This document shows positions 24,839-36,759 of a DNA stretch of 64,000 nucleotides, in pieces. The notes under the pieces were generated by a model. The model was given only the letters and a program-made list of their open reading frames with translations. It had not been told where the DNA came from and searched no databases. The position numbers and the translations under genes were made by a program. Each line of letters starts with the position of its first letter. The first letter of the stretch is position 1. Origin of the DNA: Fusarium oxysporum f. sp. lycopersici 4287 (lineage: Eukaryota; Ascomycota; Sordariomycetes; Hypocreales; Nectriaceae); assembly GCF_000149955.1 (NCBI RefSeq), contig NC_030995.1, positions 682,001-746,000 on the forward strand, in the 5' to 3' direction.

Positions 24839-26892
24839 TCAGTAAGTAGTGCGATAGTGTCCACCATCATCTACGACGGCATTTCTCATCGGTCGTTGAT
24901 TCATCCGTAGATACTCATCGTAAGTTATGCCACTAGGATCCTTACCCGTCTCTTCAAAGATCAAGCTTGATCGACGATCAGCATCTCGACGGGGCAGAAT
25001 TCGTGGGGTTGCTTCAATCGGAGACTTTGACTTGGGGCTTGAAGAGTATCTATACTCTTTGTCCCGACTGCGTCGGCTGCTGCTGGCGGGATGGCTGTTG
25101 CGATGACTGGATGAGGGTATATCGTAGGCATCGACAGTGCTGGAGCTGCTGTCGATGGCAGATGCCGAGTGACGATAACGGTTTGACACAGGACTTCTGG
25201 CTCTGTGGCTTGAGCTGGAAGATACAGGGGAGTCCTTTGAGGAACGGATGGTGCTGTCTGAACCGACGCGGGAGACAAAACGGCTGGAGGAGGATAATGG
25301 CGATTGTCTGTGGTTATCCTTAGATCCTCGTCGATACTGCTCACGCTCTCGATAGTCATCAGGTCTATACCGTCCCGACTTCTCCTCCTTAATCTTATAA
25401 ACATCCTCAGAAGAAGTCCGTCTGTAATCAGACTCGTTCTCTTCAGTATGTTTAATCCATCCCGCAATAGCATCAACCACAAGATCATGAGTCTCTCGAT
25501 GTCGAGTCGCCGGAAGAAGGTGTCGAGAAATCTGCTTCGGTAAACGCTCTGGTTTGTCATCGACAAGAACGCCATCAGCTGTGATGGGAAGATCGGTCAT
25601 GATGTGGTTAAGACGCTTGGCTTCTTGATCTGGGAATGCACGGAGCTGACATGTCATCCAACGCTCGAAACCAGCGGGCGTGAGGGATGGGATGTGTGGC
25701 ATGCCTCCAGGGCGTCTTTGGATGAGGTGGTTCTCACATCGGAGGTGTTGATAGAGTGTTTCTAGGTTATCAAGAGCTCCGTGTGGTCGACAGTCAAAGA
25801 TTTCTGATAGAGTTAGATGAGATTGGTTATACAGTGATCCTATACATACGCTGAAAGGGAAACGTCTCTGTGTCAAGCTTGTATTCGAGATAGAATGCAT
25901 TGAGCTTTTCTGGAGTAACGACAAGTGAGTTGTGAGGGCTGTATTCAGAGATCTGTGGATGTTAGATCAGTCACTTAAATGCCCCTGTCCTGATGACATA
26001 CCAAATAGTTGGCGATTCCTCTGAGAACCTGACCAAGTCTCTTAGTCGGCTCGCCTCTATCATCGAAAAGTGTACCCCATTTCAGGTCAACAGCTGATAG
26101 TGCTGGACCTTGTTTCATCGGCTCTGGAGGCGGCGCAGGTCGTGATGCTGGCCGTGGTTCAGAGTGTCGACGTTCGGGGCCTTCATTCAAGATGATTGGA
26201 GCTTTGGAGAATCGTACACATGGTCGAGGCTTCGGAGCTGGAGGTGAGGATTCTTTGATAGCTGGCTTCGGTGGTGAAGGACGATTGGAAGCACGGGAAG
26301 AGCCAGAGTCGGAGATGTAAGATGTGGTAGGGCTACCGAGGGAGCTGCGGCTGGAGGAAGGATTGTTGTGAGACTTGTTCTTGGAATCGAAGGAGGAAGA
26401 CGCTGATTCATGCTTCTTCGGCTCTTCGCGAACAGACTCTCGGGGAGTTGATTCGTGAGAAGCAGGCTTGGCAGGGTCTGATCTGGGGCTTGGAGGTTCT
26501 GAAGATGAAGGTGTATCTGCTGGTGAATGCTCCTCAACCACTGTATACGTAGTGGGTTAGTATCGAGAAGTAAAGGGATACTGGAATGTAAACTTACGCT
26601 CAGACTTGACCTTTTCAAAGATCTCGTCAAACCATCTTGTCTTCATCTCATCGATGGTCAACTTCCGCACCAGATCTTCAACTTGTTCTTTCGACATATC
26701 TGCACTGAGTCTCTTCTTGAGCTGAGACTGAGAGTCGGTTGAGCCGGAAGCAATAGATTCATCGTCCTTCTCAGTCGTCTTGACATGAGGTATTTGAATA
26801 CTCTCCGTCTTCCCCTTGTGTAACCCATCAACATGTCCACCATCCATAGCCAAGGCGGCGATCGGAGACGACGATGGTTCAGCAGAAAGCAT
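24839..26892 (-). CDS. DUF7514-type fungal protein
   Basis: Four exons (26892-26598, 26540-26002, 25952-25850, 25803-24839) encode about 633 residues. The central part (WGTLFDDRGEPTKRL, through LRGIANYLISEYSPHNSLVVTP, to RCENHLIQRRPGGMPHIPSL) fits a domain of unknown function common in filamentous ascomycetes, which I name DUF7514 from memory. It is flanked by low-complexity Ser/Pro/Arg-rich arms. The N-terminal 100 residues include a short acidic/amphipathic helix (SKEQVEDLVRKLTIDEMKTRWFDEIFEKVK). The C-terminal arm is rich in RS dipeptides. No catalytic motif, signal peptide or membrane segment is visible. The frame is continuous across all three GT-AG introns. Existence of the gene is well supported; its function is unknown. 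Confidence 0.8.
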
Positions 26893-28555
26893 GGTAACCT
26901 AGCACAGCAGCAGTAGAGGACACATAGAATGAGGGAGAGGAATGAAGTCGAGTGACACGAAATATTTGGAATCATAAGCATTAAAAAGTAAAGGCTAATC
27001 ATGAATATGCATGTGGAAAAAAAGGCAGCGAGAGAGCGGGAGAGAGATAAGAGGGAGCTGACAGGACCAGACTGAGGAGGGACAGTGTCGCGCTTTATAC
27101 ACGGGGATGGATGCAAGACGGATAACAACGTTAGTTTAGTTCTAGTTGATGACTAGACTATCACAGAAACAGAATGACACAAGAAAGAACAAGACAAGGA
27201 TCATCGTTCTTTGAAGGCTTCTGTGGGAATGGTTACGCAGCAGCCCTGAGTGAGGCCCTCCCCCCAGCAGAGAGTAAGGGTCTCTCACCCGTGGGAAGAC
27301 AGGATAGGAAACGCAGTAGGAGGATCGCGTTGCGCGGCCGGGCGAGCTGAAGGTGAATGCTACAGATAACTCACGTCTTATTGCTGTATCATGTTGGGTT
27401 GGTGGGAGAGGTGCAGGTCCCTAGATCCCTGCATGTTGGCGTCAGGCTTCCAATATGACATACATGCTTCTGTTTTTTTTTACGGCAACTAATACACTCC
27501 ATGCTATAACAAGAGGCAATTCTAAATATTTATAGTATAAAAATACGAAAAGATCGTACAAACCAAAACCCACCTGTAACTTATAAGTCATAAACATATA
27601 ATATCAAAACTCCAAGCTTTTCTAAACATGATATAATATGGATCACAACTCACACAGTCTCGGCTACTCCCTCCCCCCGAAACCTTGCTTTTTTTACCCA
27701 AAGCTGATTGACTTCACTCACCCAACCCACCACACCAAAGGACCCTTCCTTTAACCACGCTGCCCCCCATCATTGGGCCGCAATGTCCACGAGGGGAATT
27801 ATTCGCCCCCAGCGAAGCCAATTGCCATGAGGGTCAGTTTATTGGATGGTGTTCCTTTTAGCCGAATGAGTCGAGGATCAGAGCGGGAGGCGAATGGACG
27901 ATTGGTCTCATTGGGAAAAGCAAGATTCGTGACTGCGGAGGATGACATTATGCTGCATATGATGTGACGGGTAACGGTGAGTGAGGCTCTGACTCGGCAG
28001 ATGTTTTGGCCAACTGGAGGTTTGTAATTCAAGTATCATCACGATAGACCGATGTTGGGCTGTATTTGTACAATGGGCCGAAAGACCCATGATGATCAAG
28101 ATCAGGCTGTAGATATTGGTCAACTTATGTACCTCTTGCTTGAGGTGAAAATGCACAAGTTATGGCCAAAGAAACTATCATCATCTTACAGTCAAAACCC
28201 AAAGCACGTTACGCAAGTTAGGAACAGGTCTAGTCAGGAACATATTGGCATATTCACCCAAGCCTTTCCCAACAGGCTGAGTCTTATTCTAATAACATCA
28301 GGGTTCGTCAGCAGCCTAGCAATATGAGTGGTAGCCCTCAAAGTACTTTGAAATGGTTTGATTTGAGCCTAGTAAGGATATACAGGAGTAACGACGGTTC
28401 TTCAAAGCGCCAAAACAGTATTGGTGAAACCCCAGAACAGCAAAAACAACAAATATGCTAGACGACGTCCTATCAGACGCCAACGCCTACGCCCACAGTA
28501 AGATATGCTCTCACCCATAGCCATTGCACTGTTTCCATTCCCTCTCCCCAAACAT
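26893..28555. other. intergenic, no gene seen
   Basis: This is 1.66 kb upstream of the DUF7514 gene and downstream of the sphingosine-1-phosphate lyase gene. Positions 27460-27700 are AT-rich. There is no convincing open frame, repeat or RNA gene. Confidence 0.6.
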
Positions 28556-30419
28556 TTACGCCTTGTACAAGATATCTAAGAAACCACTCGCCAGATCAAC
28601 AACAACACTCTTGTTGGGCAGTGAGCCAGCAACACCGTACAGGGCTGAGGAATCACCCATAGCCTTACCATGGGCGCCCTTGCCTTCGACAAGACGAACA
28701 CGCTCCTTCTCACGCTCCTCTTCAACAACAGCCTCGAGATCAGCGATGAGGTTCTCCCATACCTTTGAGATGGGCAGGGTAACGGCAACGTGGATAGCAG
28801 GAGGGTTCTGAAGAGAGTTGAGGTGCCATCCCTTAGCACCCATAGCGTCGGCAATATCGTAGATGTTCAGGTTGCGGGATGTGAAGGCAACGACCGAAAC
28901 AAGAGGTCTGCCAATAATCTCAAGCTCGCCGCTCAGTGGCGAGGACTGAATGGCCTCGGTGATCTTCTTGGTAGCTCCCACGATCTTGGTGCAAGCGTCG
29001 ATGTATCCGGCCTCACCCATGGTCATCAAACTAGCCCAGCAACCAGCAATGAGAGCACCCGGTCGAGAACCAGCCATACCGGGAGAAGCGTAGACACCAC
29101 CAGACCAATCGGGAGAGACAAAGTACTGGTACTTTCGAAGCTCGGCGGTGCGGTACAGGACAGTCGAGTTACCCTTGGGAGCAAAACCGTACTTGTGAGT
29201 ATCGCAGCTGATACTGGTAACACCCTTAAGTCGGAAATCGAAGAGCTGAGATTCGAAACCGGCGCGCTCGAGGAAAGGAACCAAGAAGGAACCGAGACAG
29301 CAGTCAACGTGGAGCCAGAGCTTCTTTCGTTGAGCAAGCTTGGACAGAGCAACAATGTCGTCCATAATACCGTGAGGAAAGTTGGGCGCAGAGCCGACAA
29401 GCATAACAGTGTTGGGGTTGATCAGACGCGAAACAGCCTTAACGTCGACCTGGTAGTCAGGGGCAGGGCAAGAGACGAGGTGAACCTTGAACTTGAAGTA
29501 CTGAGCAGCCTTGTGGAAGGCAGTGTGGGCAGTCTCGGGAAGAATCCTATTGTTGATGGTCAGTCTCATTGGTCAATGGCAAGCTTGCAGCTTGACTTAC
29601 ATCTCAGGCTCTGTAATTCCACGCTCATTGTAAGCTCGTTGACGAGCAGCCAGGCAGGCAGAAAGAATACTATCGGTTCCTCCGCTAGTACAAGCACCAG
29701 CAGCACCAGGAGGAGCATGAAAGATGCTCAAGACCATGCTCACAACCTCGGCCTCCATCTTGCGAACACCAGGGAAGACATCAGGATGGATAGGATTGGC
29801 AACAGTGAACTTGCCAAAAGCCTCGGTCTGGAGCTGCATCAGCTCCTCCTCTCCGTGATAGACAGCGCCAGAGACATATCCATCCTCCCAGCGGGTATGA
29901 TCCATGTTGGCAAGGTTCTCAAGCTCGGCGCGAACGCTGTCGATAGGGAGGCCATCTTTTGGTAAGGAGAGGTAGCGAATCTGGTCCTTGGGAACTAGCT
30001 TGTCGGATAGCTTGACTAGAGATTCCTGTACCTGCTGCTGAACCTTGTTTCGCACGCCTGGAGCTCGGAGGAAATAACCGTAAAGGATGCGACGAATGTT
30101 GACGTAGAGTTCGACAACGGAGCCGATGATTCCGCGACCTCGGAGCTGCCAGAATGCGCGACGACCCCATCGCCAGACAAAGAGGAATAAGAGAACATTG
30201 CGTAATCTAAAGCGTAAGGAGACATGATTAGTATTAGATATATCAATTGATAGGCCGTGGTGGGCTTGTGGGGTTGTATAGAAGTGGTATCGTGACTTAC
30301 AGATCGAGGTTCAGTAACGGCCAAGAAACGTTGTGTCTTCCACGAGCAACACTCTCAATACCACCACGTAAGTTCAGGGGAAGACGGGACAGGGTCCCAA
30401 TGTGAGCTGGAGAAGTCAT
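28556..30419 (-). CDS. DPL1: sphingosine-1-phosphate lyase
   Basis: Three exons (30419-30301, 30206-29601, 29546-28556) encode about 571 residues. This is a PLP-dependent ER-membrane lyase that splits long-chain base phosphates into an aldehyde and phosphoethanolamine, the exit step of sphingolipid catabolism. An N-terminal hydrophobic anchor (LLRNVLLFLFVW, about residues 40-51) is present. The decarboxylase-type PLP fold follows, with GxxTSGGTDSILSA and LWLHVDCCLGSF, and the Schiff-base Lys lies in SCDTHKYGFAPKG (about residue 358). The protein ends in a typical family tail, and its length matches fungal Dpl1 proteins. Both introns are GT-AG; intron 1 is 94 bp and intron 2 is 54 bp. Neighbours are unrelated in pathway. 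Confidence 0.95.
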
Positions 30420-31670
30420 GATTAGAGCTCAAAGCAAGAGATCTGAAACGATAAAGAATGACGAAGAATCCGGGGAAACTTTGGAGAAGAATTGGCCGTG
30501 TTATAAACACGAGCTCGAAGAAGGAGCTTGACGTCGTTTATCTCCAAACCAATATCGCGGGGCATAGCCAGTACTTGGATATTTTTTAGCGCCATCCCAG
30601 CACCCGTCACATGCTTGGCGGGAACCCTTGCCGTTAGCGTCTAGCCCCTAAATTTATAGCGCTTGAACCCTTCCAACGCGTCTGACTCTCCACTGAAACG
30701 GATCGTGGGCCGGAGGATCCCTGTCGACGCCGTAATTGTACATGAGCGGTCGCAGTTTGAAGCGATTGTCTTGTTGAGAAAGTCAATTGTTTGTGATCAA
30801 CTACCTTTTTTGGGCTATAACCCCGCTGCGAGATACGACTCCTCGACTTTGGAGATTTCGCATTCGGTCGGCGGAACGGAGTATTTGGCCTGAATCGTGG
30901 GGCGAGGGTTTCATCGAGAGCTTTGATACTCGAGATACAAAGTCTATTCGGGATCCGATCCTCGATACTGCACGGATATTCACGTCTAGCTCGGATAACA
31001 GATGAAAGAGCTTCAACTACCGGTGGACAATACCGGGATCCTATGGTTATCATCAAGTCAAGTGACTAATGAAACAAAGCAGACTTATACTCGCACTCGC
31101 ACTCGGTACTATTCCCCTCATGAAGCATATCTTCTAAACTGGTTGGGCCATGAACTTTTGAGTGAGGCTGATAAGAACTTACCCTTGTAGATCCTACAGA
31201 AGAGGTCCCAGCTTCTTTACGGTGATTCAACTGCGGCACGTTCTAGAATCAGAACATAAACTCTCTAATCCAGCTTGTCGTCATACCATTCGAATTAGAC
31301 GAGATGAGACCTCATAGATTACTCCCAGGTTCCAATTTTGACCTCGTGAAGCAGCATAAGTTTAGTGCCGTTCATCACATATCTTATCACGGGTTCTCCA
31401 GATCGTAATTTGACTTCGAAGGGACACAACTTTGAATTTTATAATGAAATAACAAGATCAAGAATATGCCTTCAAGGCTTAGAGCTCAACGTATTGATAT
31501 CCATGCAGATAGAACATGTCCAGATTCATATAAGCTAAATTCACCAATAGTCACCAACCAACGCCAAGAAAAAAAAACCTACTGGCTTTTCCATCTCCGA
31601 TCCTATAAAACCCCTCCAAGTCTATCACAAAACGCCCAATGACTTCGCTCAAATGTCGTGTTCATTATGC
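30420..31670. other. intergenic, no gene seen
   Basis: This is the 1.25-kb gap between the DPL1 start and the stop of the Mnn11-like gene. Open frames on both strands are short and unrecognised. Confidence 0.6.
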
Positions 31671-32736
31671 TCATTGCAGCTTCTTCACGCTGGCATCGCC
31701 AAACTTGTTCTTCAACTGTTGCAGGTAGAAATGCGATTGCTTATCACATGATGTCGGGCCTGTAACTGTGCAGTCGACCAAGAGGGTGACAAAGTCCCCG
31801 TCACGGTACGCATTGCCTTCCTTGTTGCGGCCGTATGAGGCAAACGTGCGCTGGGGGATGAGCGCAAGCTTGGAGAGAATGGTAGGGTGCCATTGGACAA
31901 TATGTTCCTTTACGAGGTTAGGTCGTGTTCTCGACAGACGACTCAGTGTAAAACTTACAAGCGCATGTCGCTCAGCTTTTTGGAAGTTGTAGCTCTGGTA
32001 CAGAGGGTCCATCCATGTCTCGATAAAGAACTTGGCCCATTCCCCATTCTTGAGGATGTAACTGTTAGTTACCAGCCCTGCTTCGTCTTGGCTGATGACA
32101 AGGCCTGCATCTTCACCCTTCAGGTGGGAAAATGTCTTAATGATGCTGTCCGGTGGCACTATAGACCAGTCCTTAATCATTAGGCTTTCTAGTTTCGCCG
32201 GATTCATCACCTGCTCCTCTAACTTCTTGTCGAGCTCCATAATGTAAGCGTTCTGGTCGAGAAACCAGACATATGTGGTATCGGGGTATTTCGACAGCGC
32301 ATGGCGCATCGCGATAATCTTGGCCCATGATCGCGGGGATTTGCCAGTATCGTAGTCAGTCGCTTGTACAATCATGGCTTCATATCCTACAGTATGTCAG
32401 CCTCAGCTATAAACAAGCCATCTCCACATCTGCCTTACCGTGCCTTGACGCATATTGCTCTCGGTTGTGTCGAATCGATTCTAAATAGGTGTCGCTGTAC
32501 TGCGTATTGTCCAAGACCGTCACAACGACAACCGGTGGATTGCCTGACGGGACATGCTCGCGGTACGGCGTTCCGCCTTTTAGTCCAAAGAGGAAAAATA
32601 TAAATCCAATAGCTCCGAGAAGAAGTAAAAGCGCTGTTCTTTTGCGAATTCGGCGCAGAATTGGCGGTATTTGCGACGAGCGCTGCTTGAAAGGTGGTGG
32701 GTTGGAGTTCTTGCGAGAGGGGTATGCGAAGTGCAT
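31671..32736 (-). CDS. MNN11: Golgi alpha-1,6-mannosyltransferase, Mnn10/Mnn11 type (GT34)
   Basis: Three exons (32736-32439, 32386-31959, 31907-31671) encode about 320 residues. It is a type II Golgi membrane protein of glycosyltransferase family 34 (GMA12/MNN10). These enzymes extend the alpha-1,6-mannose backbone of N-glycan outer chains within the M-Pol II complex. A short basic cytosolic tail precedes one membrane segment (ALLLLLGAIGFIFFLFGL, about 35-52). The catalytic domain shows SWAKIIAMRHAL and the metal-binding DxN variant in WFLDQNAYIM. The conserved C-terminal EHIVQWHPTILSKLALIPQRTFASY region is recovered only if a 51-bp intron (31958-31908: GTAAGT donor, CCTAAC branch) is removed. 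That intron is a multiple of three with no stop, so an uncorrected model would carry 17 extra residues. Mnn11 rather than Mnn10 is judged from short length and remains tentative. Confidence 0.85.
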
Positions 32737-33789
32737 CTTGGGCGATTGTTCGGTCGAACCACCTCAAATAGAGTATGTTATAAGTCGCGAATGAGGTTAG
32801 AATAGCCTCCTTGACTTAGAAGCAGTCAGAGCGACACCGTAGGCGTTTGTAGATCGTCCGTTTCGCGAAGGGAGATCAGGTTCTTGTGTAACTGCGAGAG
32901 CGGGTACTCGTTTATACCGGATTCGAAAAAGGAACCGTGATCGCAGCAAGGATTCAAGGAGCGAGCAAGGGCGAAAAATCTGGTCCGCAGCAAATGGAGG
33001 AGCTAATCAGGAAGTCATGGTTGGCGCACTTGATTGATGATAGATGGCTTTTTGGAGCGGCCGAATTCATGAGGCCCTGGCCCACATGCTGGGCTACCCT
33101 ACCCGTATTTCAACGGCAGGGGTCCATTCAGAACACCAAATTCCAACGTCATCTCGGTGTCGGGGGCATAAAAGTCCGACTTAAACATGATGAGGTCAGG
33201 AAACATGCGTCGAGAATACGATGAATTCGTATCGAGGTATGACCTAAATATAAGCTGCCATATGTCTGATCAGACCATTCTTTTAGCTGCAGTGTAGGAG
33301 CCAATGATTATTTATTGATTGCTGATTGTTATCACGAGATATTGGAAAGCATATATGCATTCCATGAGCAAGTGAAAGCGGAATCGACACTAACAAGAGA
33401 AAACTTAGCATGGTGATGAGAGAGGTAAGAATTGATTATAACGACCACAGTAGAGGTCTCGTTTATTCATGATACATAATAATACAGGCATGTATCAACC
33501 AACATTCGGCAACCTGCTCACTGCTTCTGTACGAGGGTAGTGTACCCAGCAGATGCCTCACACCGTTACGAACGCCCGAAAGCATCACGATGCGTGAATG
33601 GAGACTGATAATCTCATGCTGACCAGCGAGCGAAGAGCCAAAACGGTTCTCACCCAAGGCGCAGCAGAGCGTAAATCTTTGCACACAGACTAGTTGACTT
33701 GACAGGGAAGAGCAAGATCTAGGCAACTTAAGAGTGTGCAGATACATGCACGATGTAAAAGCATTGGGGGCATGGGACAAAAGACTGCT
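32737..33789. other. intergenic, no gene seen
   Basis: This is 1.05 kb between the Mnn11-like start and the RING-CH gene stop. No convincing open frame, RNA gene or repeat is present. Confidence 0.6.
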
Positions 33790-34809
33790 TCAGAACAAAA
33801 GCTTCTTAGCTTCATTGACCTTTCTTCCTTGATTCGGTCCATCGCCGATATCTTCATCTTCGTCATCGTCTTCGCCGACATCAACAACCCTGTCGCTCAC
33901 GTTTTTGAGCACGCGAGCACTCAGCTTCTGAACAAATTTCCAGATGCCCACAAGGAAAGTGAATGCACCAATGAGTACAAAAATGAGGTTGATGTTCTCG
34001 ACACGGTTTCGGCCAGTGCCTCCTCTCCTACCACCGCCACCTGCCACGCCGCTGCTTCGGATCTGCCACCAACTGAATGGAGACACAGTAAGCATCGTCT
34101 TGAATAGTCCGACAATTCCCAGAGAGAAGAAGCCCTTGACGAAGTGCTCGAACCAAGAGGTTGGTACTTGTGGTGGAGGTTGTCTCAAGGCTTCGATATC
34201 TGTGACCACGCTTGTGACAGTTTCGCCGATTGTTCCAATTGGGTCGGACCAAAGATCAAAGAGGGGATCTGCAATAAATCCGAGGACAAAAATGCTCAGT
34301 ATACAGAACCAGAGGGTCAAAGCAACCTGCGCCCACTTGCTGCTCAAAACGGAGCCCCAGTGTAGTCGAGAAATGCGATACGTAAACTTGCAAGTCGGGC
34401 ACTGCCAGTAGTTCCTTGCTTCCATGGGGTTTGCGAGTCTCCAGGCGCTGAGACATCCTTCATGAACATATTTCTGCGAACCCTTACACTTGCATGGTGA
34501 TAGCAATCTTCCCAGTTCGGGATCGTCGGAGACGTATGTAGGTCGAGATGAACCTGTAGGAATGCCAAACGTTGTTGACTGTTCAGGAAACCTGGGCTCT
34601 TCAGTGTCGAGACATATACGACATGTGCGCGGGCCGTAGCGCCTCTGTCTCGGCCCGCTTCGAGACTCCTGGTTAGAGGTAGTATCGGGCTTTGGAGGAG
34701 ATGCCCATCGCGTTGTGGGCTCTGGTGTCGCTGCACGTGGCTCTGGTTCAGACTGTCGAGCAGAAGTATCCCCAACCGAGGACCAATCCCAAGTAGGGCG
34801 CGTCTCCAT
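33790..34809 (-). CDS. RING-CH (RINGv/MARCH-type) membrane E3 ubiquitin ligase
   Basis: A single exon encodes 339 residues. A RING-CH finger of C4HC3 type is complete: C63, C66, C106, C108, H116, C119, C137 and C140, with the typical CKGSQKYVHEGCLSAW and YWQCPTC contexts. The loop between the first and second Cys pairs is unusually long (39 residues). Predicted membrane segments follow at about 159-180, 228-248 and 280-302, and an acidic stretch (EDDDEDEDIGDG) lies near the C-terminus. RING-CH proteins of this plan transfer ubiquitin to membrane substrates at the ER, Golgi or endosomes; the compartment and substrate are not predictable here. The first 60 residues are Pro/Ser-rich. It diverges from the proteasome alpha-2 gene with 778 bp between the start codons. 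Confidence 0.88.
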   Translation of the reverse strand: METRPTWDWSSVGDTSARQSEPEPRAATPEPTTRWASPPKPDTTSNQESRSGPRQRRYGPRTCRICLDTEEPRFPEQSTTFGIPTGSSRPTYVSDDPELGRLLSPCKCKGSQKYVHEGCLSAWRLANPMEARNYWQCPTCKFTYRISRLHWGSVLSSKWAQVALTLWFCILSIFVLGFIADPLFDLWSDPIGTIGETVTSVVTDIEALRQPPPQVPTSWFEHFVKGFFSLGIVGLFKTMLTVSPFSWWQIRSSGVAGGGGRRGGTGRNRVENINLIFVLIGAFTFLVGIWKFVQKLSARVLKNVSDRVVDVGEDDDEDEDIGDGPNQGRKVNEAKKLLF

Positions 34810-35587
34810 GATGAATTACGTGAACCTGTGGAAGTAAAGAGAAGTAAGGGCAACAACAGTAGGTGATAGAATCACAGTAGTAATGTGCTAAAGTCGTGGG
34901 CCGTCGAGGCGTTTCAGGCGCAACCTACATGTTTTTGCGAAGCTCAAATGTCAAGGAGAGCAGTAGGAGAGCGGGGGAAACACCTGGCCGCCCGCCAAGA
35001 TTGTAACGAGGAGATAAGTCACCTCAGGTATGGAGAGGCCAGCTCAGCCTCTTTTTCTTGTGAGAGAAGATGGAGGAAGGAAGCCGAAATAGCCGATACC
35101 AAGCTCGCACGAAGAAAGCTGCTTTGTGTGTGGAGTCTCTGGAACTTGGCGCGGTTCGGGAAAAGTATGATCCCGGGAATATCGAGATGAGGATCCAATC
35201 TTGGCAGCAGGTTTAATGGCAAGGAATTGATGGGAGAGTTACAGGAGTTTAAGTCAAAGTTCGAAAAGTTCCTCCTTATAGATATTTTCTTCATTGAAAG
35301 TTTAATAAGTGACCTTCTGAATGGCAGGATACGAAGTGTAAGATACCGTACGTAGACTCTGGTTAGTCGGCGCTCGGATAATCTGTTGCCCCGCATTCAG
35401 AGCTCCCAGCGGTTGAGCTCGACGCGCAGCTGGGCCTGCCTAGAGGCTACAGCTGCTTTGGCCAAACACCAAAGCTCCAGTTGCAGCCTTGCTTGATATC
35501 TCCTCGTCAACCCCACGAATTGATAACCGCCCGTAATCCAACACTCACTTCTTCCATACCGATTCTATCAAAGCAGGACCTTGAGCG
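34810..35587. promoter_or_regulatory. shared divergent promoter region, RING-CH E3 / PRE8
   Basis: This 778-bp stretch lies between the start codons of the RING-CH gene (minus) and the proteasome alpha-2 gene (plus). No coding frame is convincing. I saw no clear copy of the yeast proteasome element (GGTGGCAAA). Confidence 0.45.
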
Positions 35588-36668
35588 ATGGCGGACCGAT
35601 ACTCCTTCTCTCTCACAACCTTCTCCCCCAGGTATGTTTTGGTGACGACACTGTTGATGTGCGAGCATCATCACTGACAGAGATATAGTGGAAAGCTGGT
35701 GCAGATTGGTACGTAATTACTGCCGCATAGCATCGATATGGTTTGCATATCGAAGTTTCATGATCAAATCAAGCTTTGGAACTAACTTGACGAAATAGAG
35801 TATGCCCTCAATGCTGTAAACCAGGGTATTACTGCCCTTGGCATCAAAGGTTCGCGCTACCTCCAGCACCTTGAAGGAGCTACTACTAACCTGCACAAGC
35901 CACCAACGGTATCGTTCTTGCCACCGAGAAGAAGTCATCATCCCCTCTGGCCGACCAGAGCTCCCTCTCCAAGATCAGCGACATCACCCCCAACATCGGC
36001 ATGGTGTACTCCGGCATGGGCCCTGACTATCGAGTATTGGTGGACCGAGCACGCAAGGTCTCACATACCGGCTACAAGCGCATCTACAACGAGTACCCCC
36101 CTACTAGAATATTGGTGCAGGATGTCGCCCGAGTGATGCAGGAGGCCACGCAATCCGCCGGTGTTCGACCTTACGGTGTGAGTCTGCTGGTTGCTGGTTG
36201 GGATGAGGGCATCGAGCCTGAGGAGGAAAACAAGACCACCGAGGAGAGCGAGGAGAAGAAGGTTAACCGAAAGACTGGCGGTATTCACAAGGGCGGCCCT
36301 ATGCTGTACCAGGTCGATCCCTCTGGCAGTTACTACCCATGGAAGGCTACAGCCATTGGCAAGAGTGCGACAAAGGCCAAGACATTCTTGGAAAAGCGAT
36401 ACTCGGAGGAGCTCGAGCTTGAGGATGCTATCCACATTGCGCTGTTGACCCTGAAGGACAACATCGAGGGTGAGATGAACGGTGACAGCATCGAAATTGG
36501 TAAGTTTTCAGAAAGAGCCGAGAGTGGGAGTCTTGCTAACACATTGCAGGTATTGTTGGTGCTCCCGCAGACCATCTTCTGGGTCTTGAGGGTGTTGACG
36601 GGGCTGTTGGACCCCGTTTCAGAAAGCTGACCCCTCAAGAGATTGAGGATTACCTGACGAGTCTATGA
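35588..36668 (+). CDS. PRE8: 20S proteasome subunit alpha type-2
   Basis: Five exons (35588-35631, 35689-35708, 35799-35849, 35900-36499, 36550-36668) encode about 277 residues. It is a non-catalytic subunit of the outer ring of the 20S proteasome. The alpha-subunit signature is assembled across four small 5' exons ([21 protein letters not shown]). Downstream are [26 protein letters not shown] and [14 protein letters not shown]. Exon 2 is only 20 nt. Relative to the yeast subunit (about 250 aa) there is an insert of about 30 charged residues ([19 protein letters not shown] and following) between AGWD and the LYQVDPSG strand. It lies in a surface loop, is rich in Glu and Lys, and explains the extra length. 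The gene is convergent with the RCC1-repeat gene, with only 91 bp between the stops. Confidence 0.95.
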
Positions 36669-36759
36669 TTGCCCTTATGCAAATGATCACAACGAGAAGC
36701 ATTGTACAATAGAGGGTCATTGGGCTCACTAGAGCTGATTCTGATAGAAGAGCAGCTCA

